Below the pieces are notes generated by a model, which saw nothing but the letters and a program-made list of their open reading frames with translations, did no database searches and was not told the origin of the DNA. From Arcuatula senhousia (lineage: Eukaryota; Mollusca; Bivalvia; Mytilida; Mytilidae): 64,000 nucleotides of DNA. Shown piece after piece: positions 25,801 to 40,800 of the stretch; position 1 is the stretch's first letter; each line of letters begins with the position of its first letter. A program made the translations under genes and the position numbers. The DNA lies in contig OZ020309.1 in the NCBI GenBank assembly GCA_963971305.1, positions 8,053,001 to 8,117,000 of the forward strand, in the 5' to 3' direction.

Positions 25801-28800
25801 CATTTTTGGCAAAAATAGGTCAGCATGCATGTGCAAAAAAACAACTTTTTTATTTTTGATCGGATTTTCAAAATCTTTTTTCTTTGGAATCCTTGTGAAA
25901 ATCCCTGCCTGTGTTTTTCAATTAGATTTACAATATCTTTGATCATTTTGGAGAAATTAGGGGTCAAAGGGGCAAAAAACTCCATTTTTAAAAGTCTGTA
26001 AAGGCAAATAGTTTTACAGAAGAAAGGCCAACCTATTGTTATAAAGTTTTAATATGATGATTATATCTACTAAAGGAAGCTTCTCACTGCATTTCGGATT
26101 TGTGTCGGTTACCATTTTAGTACAAGATTGTAACACGTAGCCAATGTCCCCTGCCGCTGCATGAAAATTGAAAATTAACTTAATTTAAAAATTTAAATGG
26201 CTTTGTGATATAATTACCTACATATCATGACAAACAATCCTACAAAATTTCATCAAAATCAGAGCTCAGGAACGAGCTCACAAAGTTTTCCTATGACCTA
26301 AAATGAATAAAATAAAGTCCATTAAGTGTCATAACTCCTATAAAATTTGTCAAATCAAAATGTTGGTGCGATTAGTGAAAAATCAAAATTGAAATGGGCT
26401 TCCGATGCTACTAATCGATTATAAAATCAATGATCGATTAATTGGAAATATTAAATTTTAGTGATTTTACACAAAAATGGCAAAGAATAACATTGATTTT
26501 GGGGGTAAATTAATAATTTTCATGAAAAATAGTGTCCGATTTTATAATCGATTATGATCCTCTAATCATTTCCGATGATCCATTATGAAATATTTCCGAT
26601 TCCCAAACACTAGGTGCAATATGATTAACTATAGATCATGGCAAACAAACCTACAAATTTTAATCAAAATATGATGAATGGTCTCATAGGAGTTGCACTC
26701 ACTAAGTCTACCTATGACTCAAAATGAAAAGAGGATAAAGTCTCATAACTCAAATAAAATTTGTCAAATCAAAATGGCAGTGACTACATATCATGACAAA
26801 AAATCCTACAAAATTTCATCAAAATCTGATGAGCGATCTCAATGGAATTGTGCTTAAAAAGTGTTCCTATGACCTAAAATGAACAAAGTCAATTAAGTCC
26901 AAATAACTCCTATAAAATTTGTCAAATCAAAATGGCAATGCGATATGATCAACTAAATATCATGACAAACAATCATACAAAATTTCATCAAAATCTGTAC
27001 AGCGGTCTCAGAGGAGTTGTCTCACAAAGTGTTCCTATGACCTAACATGAACAAAGTTGATAAAGTCCCATAACTCCTATAAAATTTGTCGAATCAAAAT
27101 GGCAATGCGATATGATCAACTAAATATCATGACAAACAATCATACAAAATTTCATCAAAATCTGTACAGCGGTCTCAGAGGAGTTGTCTCACAAAGTGTT
27201 CCTATGACCTAAAAAGAAAATGAAAAAGACGATTAAGTCCCATAACTTCTATAAAATTTGTGGAATCAAAATGGCGGTATGATATGATCAACTACATATC
27301 ATGACAACAATCCTACAAAATTTCATCAAAATCCTTTGAGCGGTCTCATAGGAGTTGCGCTCACAAAAGTGTGACGGACAGACAGAGGCACCGATGAACG
27401 CAGAGACGGACAGATGAAGACTGGTACTAGGTCCCTCTGTTGTGTTGGGGCAGGGGACAAAAATAAGAAATTGGAGGTCAAAGGGCCAAAATGTCAATTA
27501 ATATATAAATAAGATTTTTTACAATGGAATGTTGATGTAACTATGTAATAATTAAAAAATGCATTTTAAAGTCCACCACAGGATGCATGTATCAAATAAG
27601 TTTGTAAGTCCACCATGGGCTGCATGTGACCGAAAGGAATAGACTATCCATATTGGGGCTTCAACATAAGGGTTCAACTTGTTGCGGTCATATCATGCTG
27701 ACCTTGGTGTAGCTTTTTTTTTGGACTTGCTGTGCAATAACATATCTTCGTAATTTTTACTTTACCTTCAATTTGTGATACATGTAGAAAGAGATCAATT
27801 AAAAATATTTTAAAAACCTGAAAAAAAGTTAAAAAAACAAGCCTTTGATAGTACATGTAGTATATATATATTTTTTATTACATCTATGCAAGTTTTTTAG
27901 GGAGACTTCCAAATAAAATGCAAATTTAGTCACCATTGTGTCACCACTTTGACATTTACACACAAAACAATGCAAGAAAACAAAAGTTTTTATTGATTTA
28001 TAAAGTAATGAAATATATACATTACCTGTTATTTACTTGAATAACTTAAAAAATAAATAGATAAGCGATATATATTAAATATCACACATAAAAACAAAGC
28101 ATTCATGAAATATTTATCAAAAAAAATGTCCTTATATTAAACACACAACATCTTATGCAGTCAGTAAAAAGGAAAATATAAAAATTGAAAAACCCGTTGG
28201 TCTTAACAAGGAATCAAAATATGTATTCAATTGGCAATGAAGCATATAATACAGTAAACCTAATAATTTTCGTGATGTACTAAATTTTGCTTTATACACA
28301 ATCAGTGAATACCCACTAAAGATTAGTACACGCACATATGCAATTCTAACATAAAAGTCAAAGTATGATAATTGAAAAATGTAAAAATCAATATCCACAA
28401 AATAGTCCTTTGGGTTGAATGCACAACAAGTGTGGCCACTAAAAGTATGTCTCGCCTGCCGGCACCATCGCTAAAATCAACTACCTAAGCTTTCATTTCT
28501 TGATATAAACACAAAAAGTGTCAGCATACCTAATAACAGATGCCTAGTTATTATACTATTCAAGCAATCCATTGTCCACACAAGTATTACAAAAAGTTTT
28601 CTGTCTGAAAAAAGACCTAAGTTCACAGAGTCACTGGAGCGTAAAAATGGGGTCATGGTCACATGGCATGGTGACAGTTGCGTTGTCCATAACCGCAACT
28701 GTCTGTTTACCCAATATCAGATGCCTAGCTATTATACTTTTCAAGCAATTCATCGTCCACAAAAGTCTTACAAAAAAGTTTTTCGGCCTGAAAAAGACCT

Positions 28801-31800
28801 AAGTTCACAGAGTCCATGGAGCGTGAAAATGGGGTCAGGGTCACATGGCATGGTGACAGTTGCATGGACCATAACCTAAACTGTCTGTATACTAAATATC
28901 AGATGCCTAGCTATTATACTTTTCAAGCAATTCATCGTCCACAAAAGTCTTACAAAAAAGTTTACGGCCTGAAAAAAGACCTAAGTTCACAGAGTCACTG
29001 GAGCGTGAAAATGGGGTCAGGGTCAAATGGCATGGGGACAGTTGCGTAGACCATAACCTGAACTGTCTGTATTCGAAATATCAGATGCCTAGCTATTATA
29101 CTTTTCAAGCAATTCACCGTCCACAAAAGTCTTACAAAAAAGTTTACGGCCTGAAAAAAGACCTAAGTTCACAGAGTCACTGGAGCGTGAAAATGGGGTC
29201 AGGGTCAAACGGCATGGTGACAGTTGCGTAGACCATAACCTGAACTGTCTGTATACCAAATATCAGATGCCTAGCTATTATACTTTTCAAGCAATTGATC
29301 GTCCACAAAAGTCTTACAAAAATGTTTATGGCCTGAAAAAAAACCTAAGTTCACAGAATCACTGGAGCGTGAAAATGGGGTCAGGGTCAAACGGCATGGC
29401 GACAGTTGCGTAGACCATACCCTCAACTGTCTGTATACCAAATATCAGATGCCTAGCTATTATACTTTTCAAGCAATTCATCGTCCATAAAAGTCTTACA
29501 AAAAAGTTTACGCCGCCGCCGCCGTCGCCGCCGCCGTCGCCGGAAAGTAATACCTATGTCTCGCCTTCCGCGACTATTCGTCGCAGGCGAGACAAAAATG
29601 AGCAACTATGAAAATCAATACATTTACAGTATATTTCCTTGATATCCTATAAAACTCATAATTTCTTCCTGGCCATCATAAATACAGTCTGCAGTGACCG
29701 AGCATTTCCTTCCATATAGAACCAATGACAGGAGTGGCTTGATTTTTTAGCATAGCTGCAGTAGATTCCGTTCAAATTAGCATAAGTACAAGCACCGAAC
29801 CACCATCCCCCAGAATAATAATACGGGTTACATCGCCAGCTCCAGCTGTCGTTATCTTGATCCCTTGTGCTAAACTGTTTTCCTGTATTAATTCCTAAAC
29901 AGTGACCTGAAAAAAAAAGAAGATATTTGTTGTACCATTTTATCAAGTTTTTTTAATAATTGATTTGTTACAAATGAACAAGACATGGAACTCATCATCT
30001 ACAAAAAATGTCTTGGAATGTTGTGCCATCTCCCAGTTTCTTTAGGCATTAGGCATTGTAATTTTGATATCTAAAAAACTAATTTATGTTCATATGCTTT
30101 TTGTCCCCTCTGCTATGCCGAACGGGGACAAAGAAATGACGGATTTCCATCTGCGTGTGTGTTCGTGGCACAATTTTTTGTAACTGATTTCTCAGCTACT
30201 ATAAATTCTAGGCTTTTGATTTTTGGTTTGCAGCTTCAGTTAGGGGTCTCATATGGTGGGATGCATTTCCAGGTCTGTTGCTTACCTACTTCCTGTTTAG
30301 CAAGCAGACTTACAATTTTTTGTTGCTTGGTGGAGGACCCAGGAATTCTGTTCTTGTTTTTCATTAAATTAACATGATTCAGGTTTTCTCACATAAAAGA
30401 TCATTTTTAGGAACATTTAATTACTATTATTTCAGGGGCATATCTTCTTAGATGTTATCGACAGAAAAAGCATTTTCCTGCATTATTTTAAAGTTTTCTC
30501 AGATTTTGTTACATGTATAACGAACCTGCTGTTCCACTATAGCCATGAGCAAGTAGTCGGTATTTGTCTGTACCATTGCTTAAACCTGGAAGTCAGAGTA
30601 ACGGGCACGTTTCCAAACACCAGCCCAGGTCTCCATCAGGATCAGTAACTCATATGTTCCTGAACTTGTTAAAACGCTCAGAGCATCGTTTCCTTTAAAT
30701 AAAGACGTTTAGACTTTTTAGAAATTATCAAAAATGACAGATTTGGAGAGGTAGAGTTGGAAGTGATTTCACATTGCTTTTCCATAAAATGCAGCAAAAT
30801 TAGTCATACTGACTGTCGGGGTGAATAGTATTTTGAACTTGATTTTTGATGAAAATATTTTGCCAGCAGAGGTTAAGAAAAAAAATTGTGAAGGATTTTT
30901 GGCCTGTAAAATATTGCTAATAATGAAATTGAATATTCTGTTGTCAAGCTCATTGAAGATAAATATTTTTAATACTCTGTAGTAAAAAAAAAAAACTAAT
31001 ATGAGCAGTAAATAAAATCAAGCCCTCCTGTTCCTAGTTGAATGGTGCAGTCCCTAAGCTAAATAGAAATAATTGTATTGATTTTTTATAAAAGTCAATA
31101 ATAGATAATAATTATTTGATACATCACTAATTATTCAAAACATCCATCAATATGTTAACTCCGACCGTGTGTAAAACATGAAAATATTAGCACCTCTTAA
31201 TGTCGAGTTTTATAGATTTACTTTCAAATGCCAAACTTATGTTGTTGTGTTTGAAATATTTGAAATGTGATTACACATTTGTACATCTGTTTAATGCTGC
31301 GTTCTCTGTAAGAATCAGGCAAAATCAAAAAAAATTTTAATCATGATTTTAAAAACACACAGTTTTGACAATGAAGTGTCATTTAAAATAGCCTTCTAAT
31401 GAAGAAACAATCATATGGAGAGATTGTTTTGTTAATATGATAGGGATTTAGTATGACTTGAAACGAGTTATTTACCTTAGATCCAAATTTTAGATGCATT
31501 TCAACCAAAATATATCCCAAATTTCTGACACTTTTCAGTAGTGCCAATTCATTTTGTTTTTACTTTTTAAGCATTTTGAACAGTATTTTGAAGTCAAACT
31601 TGTGTGTTTTTTAAATCATGATTCACCTCATTGCCTGGTTCTTACCGTGAATAGCACTTAACTATTTAAACATACCAATCCAGTATTCTGTAGAAGGATC
31701 ACCAAATCCTGCCACATAGTCATTCCAGTTTCTATCAAAGTCTACAGACCCATCAGACCTTCGCTGAAATACCTATAAGGGACAAGGTTTTGTTATGCAT

Positions 31801-34800
31801 GTGTACACAAAATGAAAAAAAAAGTCATCTTGTAAAAAAAATTTTTGTCATAAATATTCTCCTTTTAGTTTAGTTTTAAACTTATTTGTTGATTCTTTTT
31901 CCTGGATTGGGAAACAAGCTTAAATGCTTATGTGAATCCCTCTTCAACTAGCAGCTTGCTAATGTGGCCTTTGAAGCGGCCCCCATTGAGCTTACTTTTA
32001 TCGAACTGTACAAAGGGGTCTTTAAAGTAGTATTGATCTCCACATACACCAGACAACCTTTTTATGTCCCTTCCGAAGGACTAACATCGTTCCTTGAGAC
32101 CATCCTGGCAAATGGTGTCAAGAGAGAGGTGGAAACATGGTTGCCACCCATCCTTGAAACCTTGAAAAACCCTTGTATTTCATTTGTCAGTTCAATGTCC
32201 TGGAAAAGACCTTGAATTTTGAAAAAAATGAAAATATCCTTGAAAAACCCTGGAATTTGATAGTTACACAATCAATGGTTCATGATTGAACTGTTTCACA
32301 GAAAATTTAATCGGGGGACAGAAATTTTGTCGACTATTTTCATCTTTGAAAATGACTTGGATACCCTTGAATAGTCCTGGAAAAACCCTTGAATTTTGCA
32401 ACACCAAAAAAGTGGCAACCCTGTGGAAAATTGGTTCATAAAATTTTCACCCCGGACGAGGATAGAACTACGAGCCTTGGTGTTAATAGCCCAACCACTA
32501 CACCACCGGCTCTCCCTTTAAATGATATTCTCCTATGAATCATTACAGCTTTTCGTGTAACAAAAGCCTTGACCATAATAAAACATTTTCAAATCGAAGC
32601 GAAGAAAATGAAAAATGAAAAATGAAAATATTTAAGTACATGTACACTTACTGTCCATCCTCCCCCATCTGTCTCTAGGTCACACCAAACTGGTACCTGG
32701 TTCCCGCCTATTGTTATGGTATACAGTCCAGAACTTGTGTGGCCCTGTGACTGGACACCAAAACAGTCTGGAAAGTAAATACACTGAGGCAATAAATACA
32801 CTTAAGGTTCATCAGGACAGTTTGAAATTTTTTAAAGAAAAACTTAGTATATGTACAGCTCAAATGGCATATTATCAGGTCAAATAAAGTATAGTAGGAC
32901 CTAGATATGGACACACCTTATTATATCCACACATTATTTTTGTTGAAGATATAGCTCAGTTTTGTCTAGTGAGTACAGTTTTTAGCTCACCTGGACCGAA
33001 GGTCCATGTGAGCTATTACCATCACTTGGCGTCCGTCGTCGTCATCGTCGTCGTCTGTTAACAATTTTTCAAAAATCTTCTCCTCTGAAACTACTGAAGA
33101 GAATTTAATGAAACTTGGTATGAATGATCCTTAGGGTGTCCTGCACCAAACTTGTGTTTCGATTTTTGATCCGTCAAAAAACATGGCCACCGTTACTAAA
33201 AATAGACCAGGGGGGTCAGACTACTGTTTTTGGCTCATAAATCAAAAAGTATAAGAGATAGATGAAATCTGATGCCACCCTACTGCTTCAGCATCAAAAG
33301 TTCTACAAAAGGCTCCATTTGGTCAAAGTTGTCAGATGATCCCTTATAGGGGTAACAGCCCCTTAAAGGTGAAAAATAGCGTTTTTGCATGTTTTTGGCC
33401 AATAGAATGAAAATTATTGTAGATAGAGAAAAGCTGTTGCTTGCTTAGATGTTCAGCTCATTTAGCTCTACAAAAGTCTCCATAGGGTCAAAGTTGTCAG
33501 ATGACCCCTTATAGGGGTTACAGCCCCTTAAAGGCGAAAAATAGTGTTTTTGGCCTATAGAATGAAAACTATTGCAGATAGAGAAAAGCTTTTGCTTGCT
33601 TAGATGTTCAGCTCATTTAGCTCTACAAAAGTCTCCATAGGGTCAAAGTTGTCAGATGAACCCTTATAGGGGTTACAGCCCCTTAAAGGCGAAAAAAAGT
33701 GTTTTTGGTCTATAGAATGAAAACTATTGCAGATAGAGAAAAGCTGTTGCTTGCTTAAATGTTCAGCTCATTTAGCTCTACAAAAGTCTCCATAGGGTCA
33801 AAGTTGTCAGATGACCCCTTATAGGGGTTACAGCCCCTAAAAGGTGAAAAATAGCGTTTTTGCATGTTTTTGGCCTATAGAATGAAAGTTATTGTAGATA
33901 GAGAAAAGCTGTTGCTTGCTTAGATGTTCAGCTCATTTAGCTCTACAAACGTCTCCATAGGGTCAAAGTTGTCAGATGACCCCTTATAGGGGTTACAGCC
34001 CCGTAAAGGCGAAAAATATTGTTTTTGGCCAATAGAATGAAAACTATTGCAGATAGAGAAAAGCTGTTGCTTGCTTAAATGTTCAGCTCATTTAGCTCTA
34101 CAAAAGTCTCCATAAGGTTAAAGTTGTCAGATGATCCCTTATAGGAGTTGCAGCCCCTTAATGGTGAAAAATAGCATTTTGCATGTTTTTGGCCTATAGA
34201 ATGAAAACTATTGTAGATAGAGAAAAGCTGTTGCTTGCTTAAATGTTCAGCTCATTTAGCTCTACAAACGTCTCCATAGGGTCAAAGTTGTCAGATGACC
34301 CCTTATAGGGGTTACAGCCCCTTAAAGGGGAAAAATATTGTTTTTGGCCTATAAAATGAAAACTATTGCAGATAGAAAAAAGCTGTTGCTTGCTAAAATG
34401 TTCAGCTCATTTAGCTCTACAAAAGTCTCCATGGGGTCAAAGTTGTCAGATGACCTTTTATAGGGGTTAAAGCCCTTTATAGGCGAAAAATAGTGTTTTT
34501 GGCCTGTAGAATGAAAACTATTGCAGATAGAGAAAAGCTGTTGCTAACTTAAATGTTCAGCTCATTTAGCTCTACAAAAGTCTTCATAGGGTTGAAGTTG
34601 TCAGATGACCCCTTACAGGGGTTACAGCCCTTTAAAGGCGAAAAATAGTGTTTTTGGCCTATAGAATGAAAACTATTGCAGATAGAGAAAAGCTGTTGCT
34701 TGCTTAAATGTTCAACTCATTTAGCTCTACAAAAGTCTTCAAAGGGTTGAAGTTGTCTGATAACCCCTTAAAGGGGTTACAGCCCCTTTAAAGTTGAATA

Positions 34801-37800
34801 ATAGTGTTTTTTGATTATTTAGAATGAAAACTATTGCAGATAGAGAAATGATTTTTCATGCTTAAACATTCAGCTCATTTAGCTATACAAAAGTCTTCAT
34901 AGGGTTGACATCAAGACCAGGTGAGCGATTCAGGCTCCTGGGAGCCTCTTGTTTTGCATTCAAATTGTATTTTGAATAAGGACAAAATATCCCTATCTTA
35001 CCTCTCAACTGACATGTTGGTGAACACTTTTGGTTAAATTATAATTAAATGTCCCATGATTTTTTAAGCCATGTGCAAGGGTGTTAGTGAAAGCCTAAAA
35101 TTGGCTTTGCTCAAAAACAGGAAAAAATCAGAACTTTAAAATAATGGACTTAATCATTAAAATATTGATTAAAATAGATAAGACATTAATATATTTAGGT
35201 CCTTCTACGGTTTATTTAAGAAATTTATATGCAGTCTTTGCTGTACACATACTGAAAAATTGATCTAATTTAAGCCATTTTTAGGTTAACGTATACATGA
35301 ACCTTAAAATAAATTACTTAATGAAAAATGTAACCTTAATAACACTTGTATATAATGGATATTTATGAAGTAACAGTAAGTAAATTACTTGGTGATTTTA
35401 AAAAATACTTTTATAGTGTTCTCTTCGTTGCCTTGAATTAAATAAATATAGGATTATCAAGTTAACCAAAATATGATCTCTAGTCCGCACATAAGTTGAA
35501 TCTGATTTGCATTCCCGCACAGGTCTTGAATTAAATAGATACAGGATTATCAAGTGGATCGAGTGAATAACCAAAATGTGTCACTAGTCCGCACATATAT
35601 TGAATATGATTTGCATTCCCGTACATGTTTCATAATTTGGTTGTTCATGTGACCTAATTAATTAATATCATTTATTACAAAGATAATTCACCAATATTTT
35701 ATTGCTTGTTAAAAAAGGACAAGGTGCGGTAAGGCCCATATTTGGCCCCCTATAAGACTGAAAAATTGAGCATCGATGAAGAGAAAAGTTATCTATGGTT
35801 AATCAGTAAGTCAAATGAATGAAAAAGCACGTACAACTCAATTTTAAAGAATGTTACATGTTATTTACTTGAAAAACCATGTCAAAGATGACAATTTTCT
35901 ACGATTTCTATCAAATCAGCTGAAAATAGCAAAATTATGGGCAATATTTTAAATTTTTAGTTGCCAGCGACTACTTAGACCACAGTTATTGTTTAGGAAT
36001 TTTAAATTTCACTCTGAAATGATTATAAATCAGTTGAGAAATCAATGGTCTATGTTGTCGCTGACAATTAAAAATAATGAAATAACCATGAAAAATGACA
36101 TTTTTCTCTAATTTAGTTACTTTTGCCCTATTTCAGGCCTCTATAAATTAAAACCAGGGTATATTATAATCAATACTAGCTATAGTCACAAAGGGCAAAC
36201 ATCTTACTTGAAACTCTAATGATAGTTTTGTTATTTACATTGAATTTATTTTTTTCTTAAGTAGGGGGGCCAAAAATGGCCCTTATTGTACCTTGTCCTT
36301 TTGGAAAAGCAGAGGAGTTAAGTCGTCAGCAGTCATGTCTACAACACAATATAATTCATAATGTCATAATTGACCAATCTATCACCAAGATATTTCCTAT
36401 CTTACGTTTTTTCATGTCAAACTGTCAATTATCAATCTATAACCAGAGGGAGCGTCTATCAACACTGAGCTCTATACTATCGCGCTTAGGATCATGGGAA
36501 ATATTTCAATGATATTCAATTCCGGAATTCCGTGAAGTTACCCACAATCCTTAGCGTGATAGCATCGAGTTCAGTGTTATTAAACGCTCCCTCTGGTGAT
36601 AGATTGATAATTGACAGTTTGACATTAAAAATCGCAAGATAGGAAATAATTTGTTCATTTCACACGGTGATAAACCAAATATTATTTCTCTGAGAAAAAT
36701 AAGTATTTCATATGCATCTTTATAAAAAAAAAATGTATGACACTTTACAAATATGAGAAAGAAAATTTAAGCATGTTATAATTTTTTCATCATACCTGAT
36801 GTCAAATCAAAGTGAATCCATCCTATTTCATTCTGTCCTGACGGTGCTTGTCCGGTGAAATCTTGGGAAAACAGTCGACATCTACTATCGAGTTTATTAT
36901 AAGAGACTGATCTGCAATCATCTTTATCTGAACATAACATCATACAGTTGACCATACCATCGCTGAAGATCTCACTTATAACATGGCTGCTTACATTGAT
37001 GTCTTCAAAAGCAGGATTTACCAGGCCTCTTTTCCCCCTACCATCTGTTCCAATACAAATGTAAACATTAATCAACACAAAAAATAATTCTAGAACACAA
37101 TGTGCCATTTGTATAGTGTTCTACAGAGATGATAACTCTTGAAATCGTCTGTTACTGCACAACTGGATCTGTCAAACAAAAGATGAATAAATGTTCACTA
37201 GCCTTATATTAATTTTGTTATATTTTTCAATGATATGCTTTTGAACCTTTTGTTACCAAATTTACATATTTAATAGTTTTAATTTAGGTTAAAGAAACCT
37301 TATTCCCTATAAGCAATTTCAGTTGAAGTTGTGTTTTTTTTAGCATGTGTCAAAAAGTAAATTGTTTTGCTTTTAACAAGAAATGGTTTATCCCCCTAAT
37401 GATCAAGCACCTTTTATAAAGTGCAACTATAAATATTATTATTTGATATTTCTAGGCAAAGAATTGAACATGAAAGTATATTAATTTCAAAAGAAAATTA
37501 AAAACGTATGAAAATTTTATAATAATGAGTTTGCACTTGTCATTCTGAGACAGCTGGCTTTGCACTGTCTTCTTATATCAGTTTTAACCTTCTACATGAA
37601 TTTAAATCATTTTCCTCTGTGATAATTTAAAGGCTTTGGTTCCTCAAAATTATCATTTTCGATCCAGGTGAGCTATTACCATCACTTGGCGTCTGTCTCT
37701 TGTCTGTCGTCGTCTGTCATTGTCGTTGTCCTTGTCTATTAATAATTTTTCAAAAATCTTCTCCTCTAGATCTGAAACTACTGAACAGTATCAATGAAAC

Positions 37801-40800
37801 TTTGTATGATTGATCCTTAGGGTGTCTTGCATTAGAGTTGTGTTTTGATTTTTGATTCGTCAAAAAACAAGGCCTCCTTGGCTAAAAATAGAACAGGGGG
37901 GTCAGACTACTGTTTGTGGCTTGTAATTTAAAAAGTATAAGAGATAGATGCAATCTTATGCCACGCTACTGCTTCAGGATCAAAGTTCTACAAAAGTCTC
38001 CATTTGGTCAAAGTTGTCAGATGCCCCCTTAAAGGTGAAAAATAACATTTTTTCATGTTTTTGCCCTACAGTATGAAAACTATTGCATAAAGAGAAAAGC
38101 TGTTGCTTGCTGAAATGTTCAGCTCATTAGGCTATACAAAAGTCTCCATAGGGTCGAAGTTATCAGATGACCCGTTATAGGGGTTACGGCCCCTAAAATA
38201 ATGTTTTTTCATGTTTTTGGCTTATAAAATGAAAACTATTGCAGATAGAGAAAAGCTGTTGCTTACTCAAATGTTCAGCTCATTTAGCTTTACAAAAGTC
38301 TCCATAGGGTTGAAGTTGTCAGATGACCCCTTATAGGCAAAAAATAGTGTTTTTATACGACCGCAAAAAATTTGTGGTCGTATAATGTTATGGCGATGTC
38401 GTCGTCGTCGTCGTCATCTGCGTCGTCTGGGGACATTTGGTTTCCGTGCGATAACTTGAGTAGATATTGACCGATTGTTATAAAATTTTGATATGATGTT
38501 TTTATTCACTAAAGGAAGGTTGGTATCGCATTTGGGGTTTCTGGCCCCTACCGTTTCTTAAAAAAGGGCCAAAAGGGGCTTAAATGGTTGTTGTGACAAA
38601 ACTTCTGTAGAATGTTTATTTTTTATCGGATTTTGATCATTCTTGTTTTATTGTATTCCTCAATAAATTCTGTCAACTAAATAAAACAACTGTTTTTATG
38701 TATCTTGCACCGTGACATTGCTAATGGGGGTCAAAGTTTGGCCACGCCCCAAAAAATCAACTTTTTTATTCGTGGTCCGATTTTCAAAATCTTTTTTTCA
38801 TTGGAATCCTTGAAAAAATCCCTGCCTGCGTTTTTCAATCGGATTTGCAATATCTCCTACCGTTTTTGAGAAATTAGGGGTCAAAGGGGCCAAAAACGCC
38901 AATTTAAAGTGTTCCTTTGAACGTGCGAATAAACTTTTAAGTTGTAAGTTTCTCCATTGATATGAAATTTTGATATGACATTTTTCACCACATAAGGAAG
39001 GTTGGTATTGAATTTAGGGTCTGTAGTCCCTGCTGTTTTGGAAAAAAGGGCCAAAAGGGACTCAAATGGGTTTATTGACAAAACTTCTGTAGAATGTTAT
39101 TTTTCATCTGATTTTGATCATTCATTTTTTTAATGAATTACTCTATGAATTCTGCCAACTAAATGTGACAACTGTTTTGATATATCCTGCATTGTAACCT
39201 TGCAAAAAGGGGGGGGGTAAAAATTTGGCCACACCCCAAAAATCAACTTTTTTATTTGTGGTCCGATTTTCAAAAACCTTGTAAAAATCCCTACCTGAGT
39301 TTTTGCAATTAAATTTGCAATATTTCTTATTGTTGTTGAGAAATTACTCGTCAAAGGGACCAAAAACGCCAGTTATAAGAGTTTCTTAAAAGTTGGTATA
39401 AATACAAAATTCAAATATGCATAGAAAGTCCGTAAAAGTGCTTTGTGAGTCCACCATGGGCTGCATGTGTCCAAAGCATTTGACAATCCATATTGGGCCT
39501 CCAACGTACAGGGTTCAACATGTTGCGGTCGTATCATGCTGCGCTCGGCGTAGCTTTTTATTGGCCTATAGAATGAAAACTATTGCAGTTAGAGAAAAGC
39601 TGTTTCTTGCTTAAATGTTCAGCTCATTTAGCTCTACAAAAGCATTCAGAGGGTCAAAGATGTCAGATGACCACTTATAGGGTGACAGCCCCTTAAAGGT
39701 GAAAATAGTGTTTTTGGCCTATAGAATGAAACTTTTGCAGATAACGATAATGCTGTTGCTTGCTTAAATGTTCAGCTCATTTAGCTCTACAAAAGTCTCC
39801 ATAGGGTGGAAGTTGACAGATGACCCTTTATAGGGGTTACAGCCCTTTATAGGTGAAAAATAGTGTTTTGGCTTATAGAAAGAAAAATATTGCAGATAGA
39901 GTAAAGCTGTTGCTTGCTTAAATGTTCAGCTCATTTAGCTCTACAAAAGCATTCATAGTGTCAAAGTTATCGGATGACCCCATATAGGGGTAACAGCCCT
40001 TAAAATGACATTTTGCATGTTTTTGGCCTAATGTATGAAAACTATTGCTGAAAGAGTAAAGCTGTTGCTTGATTAAATATTAAGTTTATTTAGCTCTACA
40101 AAGTTTGCATAGGGTCAAAGATGTCAGATGATTCCTTATAGGGGTTACGGCTCCTTACAGGTGAAAAATAATGTTTTTGGCCTTTAAAATGAAAACTTTT
40201 GCATATAGAGAAAAGCTGTTGCTTGCTTGAACATTCAGTTTATTAAGCTGTACAAATGAAGTTGGCAGATGATCCCTTAAAGGGTTTATGGCCCTTTAAA
40301 GGTAAAAAATAGTGGTTTTTTTTCTTACAGAATGAAAACTATTGCAGATAGAGAAAAGCTTTTTCTTGCTTAAATATTCAGCTCATTTAGCTATACAAAA
40401 GACTCCATAGATTTGACATCAAGACCAGGTGAGCAATTCAGGCTCCTGGGAGCCTCTTGTTTGTTCTTTTGTTTTCCCCTTTTGACATGAAAATTATAAA
40501 TGTATACCCCATTAAAAATAATAATGAACCACAGTAATAAATAAACATTTGTCATTATTCTATACTGTCTTTAAAACACTACAAATGACTTGTTTGACTT
40601 GTTACTACCTATTATAAAAAAATTATCAGCGATACTTCAATTGGGTCGTTTGTTTCCGTCGTTTCTATATTTACAAAAGCTCTTTGCAATGTACATACTT
40701 TCACTTTTCACTCGGGGGCTATATTCGGATTCTCAATCTTCGGATTTCCATCAAGACAATATGGCCGCGACCAGTAGATTATGTGTTCCGCTTCGGATTA

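Noticed and set aside
28572..29049. Overlapping plus-strand ORFs with similar peptides
   Set aside because: Translations of R6 satellite monomers; frames shift between monomers.
32440..32520. Functional tRNA gene on the minus strand
   Set aside because: A- and B-box-like motifs are present, but the B box is imperfect and no clean cloverleaf or acceptor stem can be drawn.
36276..36512. ORF of 78 codons near the FReD gene
   Set aside because: Falls across a MITE end and a foldback arm; no domain or splice support.
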